Source: Halococcus agarilyticus (lineage in GTDB: Archaea; Halobacteriota; Halobacteria; Halobacteriales; Halococcaceae). From it: a DNA stretch of 47,230 nucleotides. This document shows positions 18,448 through 27,565 of this stretch, in pieces. Each line of letters opens with the position of its first letter. The first letter of the stretch is position 1. A program made the position numbers and the translations under genes. The DNA is taken from contig NZ_BAFM01000021.1 of the NCBI RefSeq assembly GCF_000334895.1, forward strand, positions 1-47,230, read 5' to 3'. Below the pieces are notes generated by a model. The model searched no databases and was not told the DNA's origin. It saw only the letters and a list, made by a program, of their open reading frames with translations.

Positions 18448-18945
18448 ATGGTTCGAATCGCGATCATCGCCGACACCCATATCCCCTCGCGCGCCGAGGC
18501 GATCCCCGAGTGGATTCGGGAGGAAGTCGAACGGGCGGATCACACCATCCACGCCGGCGACTTCGATGCGGCCGAGACGCTCGACGAGGTGCGTGCCCTC
18601 GCCGGCGGGGAACTGACTGCCGTCACCGGGAACATGGACCCGCAGTTCGATCTGCCGTCGGTGACGACGGTCGAGCGCGGCGGATGGGAGTTCGTCGTGA
18701 CCCACGGCACCGGCGACATCGACGGCTACGAGGAGCGCGTGGCCGGCGTCGTCCGCGAGACGGCTGGCGACGGACCGGCCGTCGGCGTAGCTGGCCACAC
18801 CCACCAGGTGCTCGATACCGAGGTCGACGGCGTCCGCCTGCTGAACCCTGGCAGCGCGACGGGGGCCGAACCGGCCGGGACGGCGACGATGATGGTTGCC
18901 GAGGTCGACGATGGTGACATCGACGTGGCGGTACACGACGAGTAG
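18448..18945 (+). CDS. YfcE/MJ0936-type metallophosphoesterase
   Basis: A 165-residue calcineurin-like phosphoesterase. All family motifs are visible in order: IADTHIPS (residues 6-13), HAGDFD, VTGNMD, VTHGTG and GHTHQ, which supply the two-metal site. Members hydrolyse phosphodiester bonds in vitro; the physiological substrate is generally unknown. The length is normal for the single-domain subgroup. It ends about 70 bases before the inverted repeat that precedes the Tm-1-like gene. Confidence 0.92.
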   Translation: MVRIAIIADTHIPSRAEAIPEWIREEVERADHTIHAGDFDAAETLDEVRALAGGELTAVTGNMDPQFDLPSVTTVERGGWEFVVTHGTGDIDGYEERVAGVVRETAGDGPAVGVAGHTHQVLDTEVDGVRLLNPGSATGAEPAGTATMMVAEVDDGDIDVAVHDE

Positions 18946-19011
18946 CGTCGAGCCCTGCCGAGAACACCGGTGCCATACGGCGCGATCGACGAGTAGGGTG
19001 GGAAGTACACC

Positions 19012-19045
19012 AACGATTAAGAGGGTGCCACACGATAGCACCCTC
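19012..19045 (+). promoter_or_regulatory. Promoter with perfect 8-bp inverted repeat, likely operator
   Basis: GAGGGTGC (19021-19028) and GCACCCTC (19038-19045) form a perfect inverted repeat around a 9-base centre. The right arm ends four bases before the ATG at 19050. A GATTAAG patch at about 19014-19020 lies 30-35 bases before the ATG, where an archaeal TATA box belongs. A repressor on this palindrome would cover the transcription start. As RNA it would be a hairpin next to the start codon. I read it as an operator (inference). Confidence 0.55.
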
Positions 19046-19049
19046 AGCC

Positions 19050-20273
19050 ATGGGCGTCGTCGTCATCGGAACCCTCGATACGAAGGCCGAAGAGATCGAT
19101 TTCGCGCGCAGCGTCGTCGAGGCACAGGGCGTGGACGTTCACGTCGTGGACGCGGGCGTGCTGGGTGAGCCGGGGTTCGAGCCGGATACGTCCGCGGCGG
19201 CGGTGGCCGAGGCCGCCGACACGAGCCTCGACGCGCTCCGCGAGGCGGGCGATCGCGGCGAGGCCATGACCGCGATGGGCGAGGGGGCCGCCGCAGTCGC
19301 GACCCGACTGCACGAGGAGAGCGTCCTCGACGGCGTGCTCGGGCTCGGCGGATCGGGCAACACGTCGGTGGCGACGGCGGCGATGCGAGCACTCCCGTAC
19401 GGCGTCCCGAAGCTCATGGTCTCGACGATGGCCTCCGGCGACGTCCGGCCGTACGTCGAGTCGAAGGACGTGATGATGCTGTACTCCGTCGCCGACGTCG
19501 AGGGGCTGAACCAGGTCTCTAGGACTGTGATCGCCAACGCGGCGCTGGCGATGGTGGGGATGGTCGCAAACGAGCCCGACGTCGGAGTCGAGGACCGTCC
19601 GACCATCGGGATCACGATGTTCGGCGTCACGACGCCCTGCGTCCAGACCGCTCGCGAGTGGCTGGAGGGCGAGGGCTACGAGACGATCGTGTTCCACGCC
19701 ACCGGCACGGGGGGAGAGGCGATGGAGGGCCTCGTCGAACAGGGAGTGATCGACGGCGTGCTCGACGTCACGACGACCGAACTCGCCGACGAGCTGGTGG
19801 GGGGCGTGCTCTCGGCCGGCCCCGACCGCCTGGAGGCGGCCGGGCGCGTCGGGGTTCCACAGGTGGTCTCGACCGGGGCGCTCGACATGGTGAACTTCGG
19901 GCCGAAAGACGACGTCCCCACCGAATTCGAGGATCGCCACCTCCACGTCCACAACCCCCAGGTGACACTGATGCGAACCACACCCGAGGAGAACGCCGAA
20001 CTCGGCCGGATCCTCGCCGAGAAGTTGAACGACGCGACCGGGCCGACAGAGCTCGTGCTGCCGCTCGGCGGGGTGTCGATGCTCGATGTCGAGGGCGAGG
20101 ACTTCCACGACCCGGAGGCCGATGCAGCGCTGTTCGACGCCCTCCGCGAGACGCTTGACGACGACACTGTCGAACTCACCGAAGCCGAGACCGACATCAA
20201 CGACGAGGAGTTCGCGCTGACGCTGGCGCGCCACCTCGACGAACGGCTGCGCGACGCGGGACACGACCCGTAG
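19050..20273 (+). CDS. Tm-1-like UPF0261 domain protein
   Basis: A 407-residue protein of the UPF0261 family, equivalent to the N-terminal domain of the tomato antiviral protein Tm-1. The hallmark [10 protein letters not shown] is at residues 7-16. [20 protein letters not shown] segment, [13 protein letters not shown] and [16 protein letters not shown] follow in family order. Some members have been described as ATP-binding; the chemistry is unknown. The next gene encodes the equivalent of the Tm-1 C-terminal domain, so this operon is a split Tm-1. The ATG at 19050 directly follows the inverted repeat. Confidence 0.88.
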   Translation: MGVVVIGTLDTKAEEIDFARSVVEAQGVDVHVVDAGVLGEPGFEPDTSAAAVAEAADTSLDALREAGDRGEAMTAMGEGAAAVATRLHEESVLDGVLGLGGSGNTSVATAAMRALPYGVPKLMVSTMASGDVRPYVESKDVMMLYSVADVEGLNQVSRTVIANAALAMVGMVANEPDVGVEDRPTIGITMFGVTTPCVQTAREWLEGEGYETIVFHATGTGGEAMEGLVEQGVIDGVLDVTTTELADELVGGVLSAGPDRLEAAGRVGVPQVVSTGALDMVNFGPKDDVPTEFEDRHLHVHNPQVTLMRTTPEENAELGRILAEKLNDATGPTELVLPLGGVSMLDVEGEDFHDPEADAALFDALRETLDDDTVELTEAETDINDEEFALTLARHLDERLRDAGHDP

Positions 20274-20358
20274 CCTCGGAGGGCTCGTAGTCCGGGCGGC
20301 GGCAGCGACTCACCCGAACGTTCATGATGGCTGTCGACGAACCACACAGGTGAATCCG

Positions 20359-21186
20359 ATGAAACACACCAGATCGGAATCCATCGACGATCTCCGTGCG
20401 AGCGTCGACGCGGGTGAGGCGATCATCGGTGCCGGCGCGGGCACGGGCATCTCGGCGAAGTTCGCCGAGCGCGGCGGCGTCGACCTCGTCATCATCTACA
20501 ACTCCGGGCGCTACCGGATGAACGGTCGGGGATCGCTCGCGGGCCTGCTGCCGTACGGCGACGCGAACGAGATCGTCGTCGAGATGGCCCGGGAGGTCAT
20601 CCCCATCGTGGAAGACACTCCTGTGCTCGCCGGCGTCAACGGCACCGACCCGTTCCGCGAGATGGACACGTTCCTCGATCGACTCGCCGGCATGGGGTTC
20701 TCGGGCGTCCAGAACTTTCCGACCGTTGGTCTCATCGACGGAACCTTCCGCCAGCATCTGGAGGAGACGGGGATGGGCTACGAGAAGGAAGTGGAGATGA
20801 TCGCGACCGCCGCCGAGAAGGACATGCTGACGTGCCCGTACGTGTTCGACGAGGATCAGGCGCGCGCGATGACCGAGGCGGGCGCGGATGTCGTGGTCGC
20901 GCACATGGGCCTCACCACGTCGGGCGACATCGGCGCGGAGACCGTCCTCGATCTCGACGGGGCGGCAAAGCGCGTTCAAGCCATTCACGACGCCGCGACC
21001 GGGGTCGACGACGACGTCATGGTGATCTGCCACGGCGGGCCGATCGCGTGGCCCGACGACGCGAGGTACGTCCTCGACAACACCGAGGGCGTGGTGGGGT
21101 TCTTCGGCGCGTCGAGCATCGAACGCCTGCCGACCGAGGAGGCGATCGAACAGCAGACCCGCGAGTTCACGGAGATCACGCTATGA
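20359..21186 (+). CDS. Phosphoenolpyruvate-hydrolase-family TIM-barrel protein (Tm-1 C-terminal-like)
   Basis: A 275-residue TIM-barrel protein of the so-called PEP hydrolase family, related to the PEP mutase/isocitrate lyase fold and to the C-terminal half of plant Tm-1. Conserved pieces include [59 protein letters not shown] and [11 protein letters not shown]. The name does not prove the reaction. AGGTGA at 20348-20353 lies five bases before the ATG at 20359 and supports that start over the GTG at 20350. The stop overlaps the cupin start (ATGA), so the two are translationally coupled. Confidence 0.88.
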   Translation: MKHTRSESIDDLRASVDAGEAIIGAGAGTGISAKFAERGGVDLVIIYNSGRYRMNGRGSLAGLLPYGDANEIVVEMAREVIPIVEDTPVLAGVNGTDPFREMDTFLDRLAGMGFSGVQNFPTVGLIDGTFRQHLEETGMGYEKEVEMIATAAEKDMLTCPYVFDEDQARAMTEAGADVVVAHMGLTTSGDIGAETVLDLDGAAKRVQAIHDAATGVDDDVMVICHGGPIAWPDDARYVLDNTEGVVGFFGASSIERLPTEEAIEQQTREFTEITL

Positions 21187-21584
21187 GCGACCACCACATC
21201 GAACCGGACGAGGTAGAGACGCTCGAATTCGACTGGGGCACGCTGAAGTGGCCCTGTACGCCCGACGAAACCGACAGCGAGGCGTTCAGCATGGGCGTCG
21301 TCCAGCTGAACCCGGGCAAGGGCCACGAGCGCCACGACCACCCCGACAGCGAGGAGATCCTCTACGTCGTGAGCGGCGAGGGGATTCAAACTGTTGGCGA
21401 CGAGGAGTTCGCCATCACCCCCGACGACACGGTGTACATCCCGGCTGGCGTCGAACACAGCACGGAGAACACCGGTTGGGAACAGCTCAGACTCGTCGCC
21501 GTCTACGGCCCACCGGGTCCCGAGGACGTGCTCCGGGACGCACCCGACAGCACGATCCTGCCGCCCGGCGACCTCCCGGAGTGA
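21183..21584 (+). CDS. Cupin-domain protein
   Basis: A 133-residue single cupin. Motif 1 is visible as [20 protein letters not shown] (residues 42-61) with the metal-binding His residues and Glu, and motif 2 as [13 protein letters not shown] (about 87-99). This small beta barrel usually binds a metal and a sugar or organic acid, acting as isomerase, dioxygenase or ligand sensor. It is the last gene of the Tm-1-like operon and starts inside the stop codon of the TIM-barrel gene. Confidence 0.9.
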   Translation: MSDHHIEPDEVETLEFDWGTLKWPCTPDETDSEAFSMGVVQLNPGKGHERHDHPDSEEILYVVSGEGIQTVGDEEFAITPDDTVYIPAGVEHSTENTGWEQLRLVAVYGPPGPEDVLRDAPDSTILPPGDLPE

Positions 21585-21757
21585 GAGCCACACCGCTCGC
21601 GTTCACCGGACGACTCTCGCCGGCATACGAGCGGAGTCCACGAACCCGGGGTGCGATCGTCGCGCGAGATCGCCCGTCGCCCTCCGTTCTCGACTCCCGC
21701 CGCGACGGGCGGACTCCAGTGATACGCCCCGACTACGACACGATATCGGTCGCGGGC

Positions 21758-22126
21758 TCACTCGTGGATCGCGCGGATGCGGAGCCGTCGGTAGTCCGCG
21801 TACCACGTCCCGTCGTCGCGTAGCGCGGGTTCGACACGGCGCTCGATTCCCGAGAGGACGGCGTCGAGGTCGTCGTCGGGAACGCCCGAGAGGAGGCTGT
21901 CGCCGAACATGGCGAGCCAGTCGCGGAGCCCGTCGTCGCCGTCGAGCCGGGTCGGCCGATCGAACAGCACGGCGTACCGCACCGCGAAGCCGTGAGCTTC
22001 GAGACGCGTCGCGTACTCGCCGAGGCTCGGGAAGTACCACGGGTTCGTTCCTTCATATCCCCACTCGTCGAGTTCGGCCTCGACGGCGGCCACGATCGTC
22101 CCGACGTTTCCCCGGCCGAGGAGCCG
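21758..22126 (-). pseudogene. C-terminal fragment of a SAM-dependent methyltransferase
   Basis: About 120 codons matching the C-terminal half of a trans-aconitate-methyltransferase-like class I enzyme: GRGNVGTIVAAVEAEL, NPWYFPSLGEYATRLEAHGF and VRYAVLFDRPTRLDG. The N-terminal SAM-binding motifs are missing. Upstream sequence turns into the end of the ABC permease gene, whose stop is at 22147, so the 5' part of the gene has been deleted. No start or promoter is evident. It is likely a remnant. Confidence 0.7.
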
Positions 22127-22146
22127 AGAGCCCGGAGCGGGCCCGG

Positions 22147-23889
22147 CTAGACGAGATTGCTCCCGAAGTAGAGCGCGACGACGAGCCACGTGACGTACGT
22201 GGCCGCGACCGTCAGCACGGCGTCACGCCGGGAGAGATGCTGGAAGTTCACGAGCCCCTGTGTCAGCATCCACCCGACGACGAGCAGGACGACGGCGAGC
22301 GCACCGAAGACGAGGACCGTGATGAACCCGAACCCGAGCAACAACAGCGGCACGGCGAGGAGCGGCAGGGGAGCCAGCCCGTAGCTGACGACGACGATGG
22401 TGTCGTCGAGGTTGCTCAGCCGGCCGAGCCGCGAGCCGGCGACCTGGATCGCCACGAGCGCGAGCACGCCGAGCAGGAGCACGACGAGATACAGCTGGAG
22501 GAGCAGCATGACGACGCCCTCGATGTTGGCCTCCGCGATGTAGATCGAGAAGCGATCGGTGAACGTCGTCCCGAGCTCCTGGAGGGAGGGGTTGTTCAGG
22601 AACTCGCCCACGGCCCCGACGATCGCCGGCAGGAACATCCCGATCGCGACGATCGCCGTCGTGACCAGCACGGACACGAAGAGGAAGGCGAGCGCCTGGT
22701 CCGCGCTCTTGTCGCTCGCCCGATCGGCGAAGAACGCGCGCGGCCCACGGAGGATCCCCCCGAGCGGCTTCGTGTACCACTCGGCGAGGAGCTGTCGGCT
22801 GAACCCGGTGAAGACGGTGTCGAGACCGATGGCGACGATGATGAACAGCCCGGTGATGAGCCGCGAAAATCGTGGGCCGAACCCGCCGAGCGTGAGGACG
22901 TTCTGTGCGAGGCCGAGCACGAGCGCGCCCATCAGTACGCCGGTCATCGAGCCGTCGCCGCCGGTGAGCCTCGTCCCGCCCAAAACGACGGCCGCGATGA
23001 CGATCAGCGCCTGGCCGTCGCCCGTCCCCGGCGAGACGCTCCCGATGTACGCGAGCTGGGAGAGGCCGGCGAAGGCGGTGACGGCGGCGACGATGCCGAA
23101 GCACGCGATCTTGACCCGGTCGGGGTCGATGCCGGTCGTCTCCACCGAGTTGATGTTGTCACCCGTCGCGCGGACGTGCTGGCCGAACGTCGTCCGGAAG
23201 AGGAGGTGGTGGAAGATCACGAGGAAGACGAACACCCATACGATCTGGGCCGGGAAGGACTGGAACACCTGAGTACTCTCGTGGACGCCCGGAATGCTGT
23301 ACCGTATCGCGGGGATCGAAAACAGTTCGATGTCGGTGAAGGGGATCGTGACCAGGAACGGCAGGCCGTAGGTGCCGCCCATCGCTCTGAGTATCGGCCC
23401 GACCTCCGCCGAGGAGACCGTGACGGCCTGGCCGCCGAGCAGGAGGAAGTGAGCGCCCCGCAGGAGCGTCAGCGTCCCGATCGTGACGATGAGCGAGGGC
23501 AGCCCGAACTTCGTGACGAGAAAGCCCTGGGTGATACCGTAGAGGACCGCCAGCGTGAGGGTGAGCAGGATGGTGAACACCGGGCTGGCACCACCGGAGA
23601 TCAACACCGCACCGAGGCCCGCGGTGATCCCGAGGACCGACCCCACCGAGAGGTCGAACTCCCCCGCGATCATCAGCAGCGAGACGCCGTAGCCGATCAT
23701 GGCGACGACGGCAGCCCCGCGAAGCACGCGAATCAGGTTGTTGAGCGTCAGGAAGTTCTCGGCGTTCACCACGATCCCGAGCACCAACATCGCGACGAGC
23801 GCGACGAACACGCTCGATTCGCGGCGTTCGAGGATCGAGGCCGTCGCGTCCGTGATGCGGCGGGAGGTCGGAGCCGACTCGGTTGACAA
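22147..23889 (-). CDS. Sugar-type ABC transporter permease with long C-terminal extension
   Basis: Permease of the RbsC/FrcC-like group. The first roughly 350 residues carry the expected family signatures: MIAGEFDLSVGSVLG, GQHVRATGDNINSVETTGI and VVLGGTRLTGGDGSMTGVL. Typical RbsC proteins end near residue 320-340. This one continues to about residue 580 with a hydrophilic stretch and roughly five more membrane segments (ALAFLFVSVLVTTAIVAIGM, and others). No ATG fits the start: TTG at 23889 gives an N-terminus of about 580 residues beginning (M)STESAPTSRR; GTG or TTG codons at 23910-23928 are alternatives. It is the third gene of the ABC operon, about 140 bases after the ATPase. Confidence 0.85.
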   Translation of the reverse strand: MSTESAPTSRRITDATASILERRESSVFVALVAMLVLGIVVNAENFLTLNNLIRVLRGAAVVAMIGYGVSLLMIAGEFDLSVGSVLGITAGLGAVLISGGASPVFTILLTLTLAVLYGITQGFLVTKFGLPSLIVTIGTLTLLRGAHFLLLGGQAVTVSSAEVGPILRAMGGTYGLPFLVTIPFTDIELFSIPAIRYSIPGVHESTQVFQSFPAQIVWVFVFLVIFHHLLFRTTFGQHVRATGDNINSVETTGIDPDRVKIACFGIVAAVTAFAGLSQLAYIGSVSPGTGDGQALIVIAAVVLGGTRLTGGDGSMTGVLMGALVLGLAQNVLTLGGFGPRFSRLITGLFIIVAIGLDTVFTGFSRQLLAEWYTKPLGGILRGPRAFFADRASDKSADQALAFLFVSVLVTTAIVAIGMFLPAIVGAVGEFLNNPSLQELGTTFTDRFSIYIAEANIEGVVMLLLQLYLVVLLLGVLALVAIQVAGSRLGRLSNLDDTIVVVSYGLAPLPLLAVPLLLLGFGFITVLVFGALAVVLLVVGWMLTQGLVNFQHLSRRDAVLTVAATYVTWLVVALYFGSNLV

Positions 23890-24033
23890 CGTGTAACACC
23901 CATGCGTCACCACTTGGAGGAGACACAAATATCTTGCCTCCGTCGGGGCGGTTCACCGCCGCCGGCCGACACTACCGAGCCACGCGCTGGACAGACACGA
24001 GCACGCATCGAGTCGACAGCATCGATCGACGGA

Positions 24034-24897
24034 TCAGATCTCGCGTTCCTTGTGCATCCGCGAGACGATGTCCATCCGATCGATGTCGCCGGACACGTCG
24101 AGCGTGTCGACCAGTTCGCCGTCGCGCATGACGGCGATCCGGTCGGCGACGTCGACGAGCACGTCGATCTTGTGCGAGATGAGGACGACGGCCTTGTCGT
24201 CTTCCGGGATCTGTTTCACGAGCTCGATGATCTTGTCCGTCCCGGTGGTCGACACCTCCGAGGTCGGCTCGTCGAGGATGATGATCGGCGGGTCCCTGAT
24301 CAGCGCCCGGGCGACGGCGACCGCCTGTTTCTGCCCGCCGGAGAGCTCCTCGATCGGCGATCGCGGATCGAAGTCGAACCCGATCTCGTTGAGTAGTCGG
24401 GAGCTCTCCTCGACCATGCGCTCCTTGTCGACGTTGCGGAGGAGCGTGCCCCTGAGTCCCTCCTGTCGGGGCTCGAACCCGAGGAAGATGTTGCTCGCGG
24501 CGTCGTTCGTCGGCGTCAGGTGCTGTTCCTGATAGACCGTCGCGACGCCGGCCTCCTCGGCGTCCCGCGAGGAGGTGAAGTGGCGCTGTCTGAACGTCCC
24601 GTTCTCGCGGACGAGGATCTCGCCGGCGGTCGGCCGGAGCACCCCCGAGAGCATCTTCACGTACGTCGACTTCCCGGCCCCGTTGTCGCCCGCGATGGCG
24701 AGGATCTCGCCGCGCCGGACGTCGAGGCTGACGTCCTTGACGGCCTCGATGGCACCGAAGTGCTTGGTGAGCCCGCGCGTCTTCAGCACCGTTCGGCGCT
24801 CGGCGTCCTCGACATCCTCGGCGTCCGCCACGTCCTCGACGGCGCTCGCTTCGGGGCCGGCGTCCTCGGTCGGGACCTCCGATTCGGTATCACTCAT
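24034..24897 (-). CDS. Sugar-type ABC transporter ATP-binding protein
   Basis: A 287-residue ATPase with Walker A GDNGAGKST, signature LSGGQKQ, Walker B IIILDEPTSE and switch histidine in LISHK. It contains a single nucleotide-binding domain, like fructose-type FrcA, rather than the duplicated RbsA form, so a homodimer would power the transporter. An acidic 35-residue leader rich in Glu, Asp and Ala precedes the domain. It starts six bases after the binding-protein stop and is clearly co-transcribed with it. Confidence 0.92.
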   Translation of the reverse strand: MSDTESEVPTEDAGPEASAVEDVADAEDVEDAERRTVLKTRGLTKHFGAIEAVKDVSLDVRRGEILAIAGDNGAGKSTYVKMLSGVLRPTAGEILVRENGTFRQRHFTSSRDAEEAGVATVYQEQHLTPTNDAASNIFLGFEPRQEGLRGTLLRNVDKERMVEESSRLLNEIGFDFDPRSPIEELSGGQKQAVAVARALIRDPPIIILDEPTSEVSTTGTDKIIELVKQIPEDDKAVVLISHKIDVLVDVADRIAVMRDGELVDTLDVSGDIDRMDIVSRMHKEREI

Positions 24898-24903
24898 GCG
24901 GCA

Positions 24904-26241
24904 TCAGAGGTTCTGTTCCTGCCAATCACGGAGTTCGCTCCACGTGTTCCGCTGGAGCGCGTAGTCGACGTTCTCCTCGTCGACGTACGTGACGCCGAAC
25001 TCGAGGTGTTTCATCTCGATCCCACGGTCCAGATACATCCACGCGAGCGGGACGTTCAGGAACCCCTGGCCGTAGGGGTCCTGTCCCATCGTGAAGTCGA
25101 TGCTGCCGTCCCGGATGCTCGTCAGGACGGCTTCGGTGAAGTCGAACCCGCAGATGACCATGTCGCGGCTGATGTTGCCGCTCTCGACGGCCTGTGACGC
25201 ACCGACGGGCGTCCAGAACCCGGCACCCATGACGACGTTGATGTCCTGGTTGGTCGATAGTCGGCTCTCGACGCGGCTCTGGGCCTCGGCGAACTCGGTG
25301 GTGACGTCGAGCGTCTCGTCGATCACGGTCACGTCGTCTTTCGTCTGGAAGAACGATCGTGCACCGGGATCGACGCGCCGGGTGACGGCGGGATTACCCG
25401 GAAGACCGTTGCCGATCAGGACCGTGTACTGATCGGCGTCGAGCTGGTTCTGCATGCGATCGTAGGCTTCGGCGGCCATCGCGATCCCGCCCCGTCGATC
25501 CCTGATCCCGACGTGGGGGATGATGATGGGCGAGTCCTTGTAGCTGAACGTCTCCCGCATCAGCTCGTTGTTCCAGTCCTCCTCGGACGGCGTCGAGTGG
25601 CCGTTGATGACCGCGATGTCGTTGTCGAGAGCGCGCTGGATCGGATCGATGTAGGCCTGGTTGTCGAGGATCGTGGTCACGAGGACGTCCCGCCCACCCT
25701 GAAGCTGGTCGATCGTCGTGTTGATGATCTCGATCTGCTGACTCTGGCTCTGGGTTCCCCCCGACGGACCGTTGACGCCACCGTTCCAGCCGAACTGGTT
25801 GAGCGCGTCGTTGAACCCGGCGATCAGCGGCGTGAAAAAGGGGTTCGCCACGTTCTGGATCACGAACTCGGCCCGTCGCTCCGGGCCGGTCTCCGGGTTG
25901 GCGTTGTCGATCGGTGCCGTCGGCGGGGGCACCATCGGGATCCGCGAGTACTCGAAGTCGGTCGCGAACTCGGCCTGGCCCCCACCGCCTTGGCCACCCC
26001 CGCTCTGGTTCCCACCGCTTTGGTTCCCGCTGCTCTGATTGCCGCTGCTCTGGTTCCCGCTGCCGTCGGTTCCGTCGCCGCTGTCGGTTCCGTTGCCGGT
26101 GTCCTGAAGCACCGACGAGCAGCCGGCCAGCGCGCCCGCCGTCCCGAGCGCTCCCAGCTGTTTGAGTAGCTCTCGCCGTGGTATTCCCAGCTCTATCGAG
26201 AACGCACCCTTCTCTCTGATCTTCTCCCGATCGATCGCCAT
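24904..26241 (-). CDS. ABC transporter substrate-binding lipoprotein (RbsB-like, Tat-exported)
   Basis: A 445-residue sugar-binding protein. The N-terminus has a twin-arginine motif (RRELLKQ, residues 22-28), a hydrophobic stretch and a lipobox ALAGC with the lipidated cysteine at residue 41. A Gly/Ser/Asn/Gln-rich linker of about 45 residues with repeated SGNQS units tethers the domain to the membrane. The rest is a periplasmic-binding type I fold (VIQNVANPFFTPLIAGFNDA, TTILDNQAYIDPIQRALDND). Export folded by Tat is usual in haloarchaea. It is the first gene of the ABC operon. The ligand is probably a sugar or polyol (family inference). Confidence 0.92.
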   Translation of the reverse strand: MAIDREKIREKGAFSIELGIPRRELLKQLGALGTAGALAGCSSVLQDTGNGTDSGDGTDGSGNQSSGNQSSGNQSGGNQSGGGQGGGGQAEFATDFEYSRIPMVPPPTAPIDNANPETGPERRAEFVIQNVANPFFTPLIAGFNDALNQFGWNGGVNGPSGGTQSQSQQIEIINTTIDQLQGGRDVLVTTILDNQAYIDPIQRALDNDIAVINGHSTPSEEDWNNELMRETFSYKDSPIIIPHVGIRDRRGGIAMAAEAYDRMQNQLDADQYTVLIGNGLPGNPAVTRRVDPGARSFFQTKDDVTVIDETLDVTTEFAEAQSRVESRLSTNQDINVVMGAGFWTPVGASQAVESGNISRDMVICGFDFTEAVLTSIRDGSIDFTMGQDPYGQGFLNVPLAWMYLDRGIEMKHLEFGVTYVDEENVDYALQRNTWSELRDWQEQNL

Positions 26242-26400
26242 GTGTTACTCCGTGTCTTTCACCCACATAATTGTTTCCCTGTCACATACCCACGCGAGAC
26301 GACGATCGCCGTGGCTCGGGATCTCTCCGACGTCCTCCCGAGCGACCGCTCCATCACACCGCGAACGTTTATGTCGGTCGTCGTCGAACCGCGTGATGTC
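26242..26400. promoter_or_regulatory. Divergent promoter region, ABC operon versus isomerase
   Basis: A 159-base divergent spacer. For the leftward ABC operon, ACAATTATG on the minus strand (around 26268-26276) lies about 30 bases before the ATG at 26241, fitting a TATA box with a near-leaderless message. For the rightward gene, GTTTATG at 26365-26371 lies about 30 bases before the ATG at 26401. Two TATGTG words (CACATA on the plus strand) around the left TATA box could be regulator contacts. Confidence 0.45.
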
Positions 26401-27249
26401 ATGCGAGTCGGTGTCAACCTGTGGGTGTGGGGTGCGCCCATGACGGACGAGCGCGTCGATCGACTGCTCCCTCGCGCCGCCGAGATGGGGTTCGATGTCG
26501 TCGAGTTCCCGATCGAGGAGCGCGGCGGATTCGACTACGAGCGGGCAGGGACGGCGCTCGCCGACCACGATCTGGCGGGGAGCGTCGTGGTGGCGATGAA
26601 CGAGGAGCGCGATCTGCTCCACGACGACGGGGCCGTCCGCGAGAACGGCCGGGAGTACGTCCGCCACTGCGTCGACGCGGCCGCGACGCTCGGGGCGGAT
26701 CGCGTCGTGGGACCGCTCTACTCCGCGGTCGGGCGGACGTGGCGGATGAGCGACGCGGAGCGGGCCGCTGCCGTCGAGGACGTCGTCGCCCAGCTCCACG
26801 ACCTCTCGTCGTACGCGGCCGACCACGGGGTAACGCTGTGTGTCGAGCCGCTGAATCGGTTCGAGACCAGCGTCCTCAACACCGTCGAGCAGGGCGTCGA
26901 GGTGATCGATCGCGTCGACCACCCGAACTGCGATCTCCTGCTCGACACGTTCCACATGAACATCGAGGAGTCGTCGCTGTCGGCCGCGATCGAGGCCGCC
27001 GGCGACCGGATCGGGCACTTCCACGCCTGTGGCAACGATCGGGGGCCACCGGGGAGCGGCCACATCGACTGGCCGGCGGTCGACGCCGCGCTGGCTGACG
27101 CCGGGTACGACGATCAGGTCGTCATCGAGTCGTTCACCCCCGAGGTCGAGTCGATCGCGCGCGCGGCCGCCATCTGGCGGCCGCTGGCCGAGAGCCAGAA
27201 CGCCCTCGCGCGCGACGGCCTGGCGTTCCTCCGGAACCGCTTCGACTGA
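26401..27249 (+). CDS. Sugar isomerase/epimerase, xylose-isomerase-like TIM barrel
   Basis: A 282-residue AP-endonuclease-2/ketose-3-epimerase-like TIM barrel. Probable metal ligands sit in [10 protein letters not shown] (Glu), [11 protein letters not shown] (Asp, His), [12 protein letters not shown] (His) and VVIESF (Glu), the arrangement of D-psicose/tagatose 3-epimerases and related isomerases. An in-frame ATG at 26371 overlaps the likely TATA box, so the start at 26401 ([11 protein letters not shown]) is preferred. It is divergent from the ABC operon, with an IclR gene downstream, consistent with a sugar uptake and isomerisation module. Confidence 0.87.
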   Translation: MRVGVNLWVWGAPMTDERVDRLLPRAAEMGFDVVEFPIEERGGFDYERAGTALADHDLAGSVVVAMNEERDLLHDDGAVRENGREYVRHCVDAAATLGADRVVGPLYSAVGRTWRMSDAERAAAVEDVVAQLHDLSSYAADHGVTLCVEPLNRFETSVLNTVEQGVEVIDRVDHPNCDLLLDTFHMNIEESSLSAAIEAAGDRIGHFHACGNDRGPPGSGHIDWPAVDAALADAGYDDQVVIESFTPEVESIARAAAIWRPLAESQNALARDGLAFLRNRFD

Positions 27250-27565
27250 GTCGCCATCGCTTCGCCGGTCGCCGGTCTCCCACCGCCGGTGGCACACCGC
27301 GTTCCCCCTATCGAGACAGTCGGTTCGGCCCCGACGGGAGATCCGAAGCCACGCTCCGAGGGGACGCCGCATCGACTCGCCCAACACCGTTCCCGCATGG
27401 GAAACCGGGAGTCGAACCCTGCCGGAGGTCGCATCCCGCTCCCGGAACTGTCGTCGAAGGCGAGCACGCGCGAGCCACCCGTATGGGTCGTCGTCAAGCA
27501 ACCTCCCGACCGATCCGTTCGGTGTGTGGCATTCCCTATTTCAGAACAAGCTTTTAGTGAGGGCG

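Noticed and set aside
21394-23886. An 830-codon plus-strand frame
   Set aside because: Low-complexity Arg/Glu/Asp-rich translation antisense to the ABC permease, with no family signature.
25971-26080. Repeats in the binding-protein gene as a CRISPR or satellite
   Set aside because: These short GGTTCCC-like repeats simply encode the Gly/Ser/Asn/Gln linker after the lipobox.
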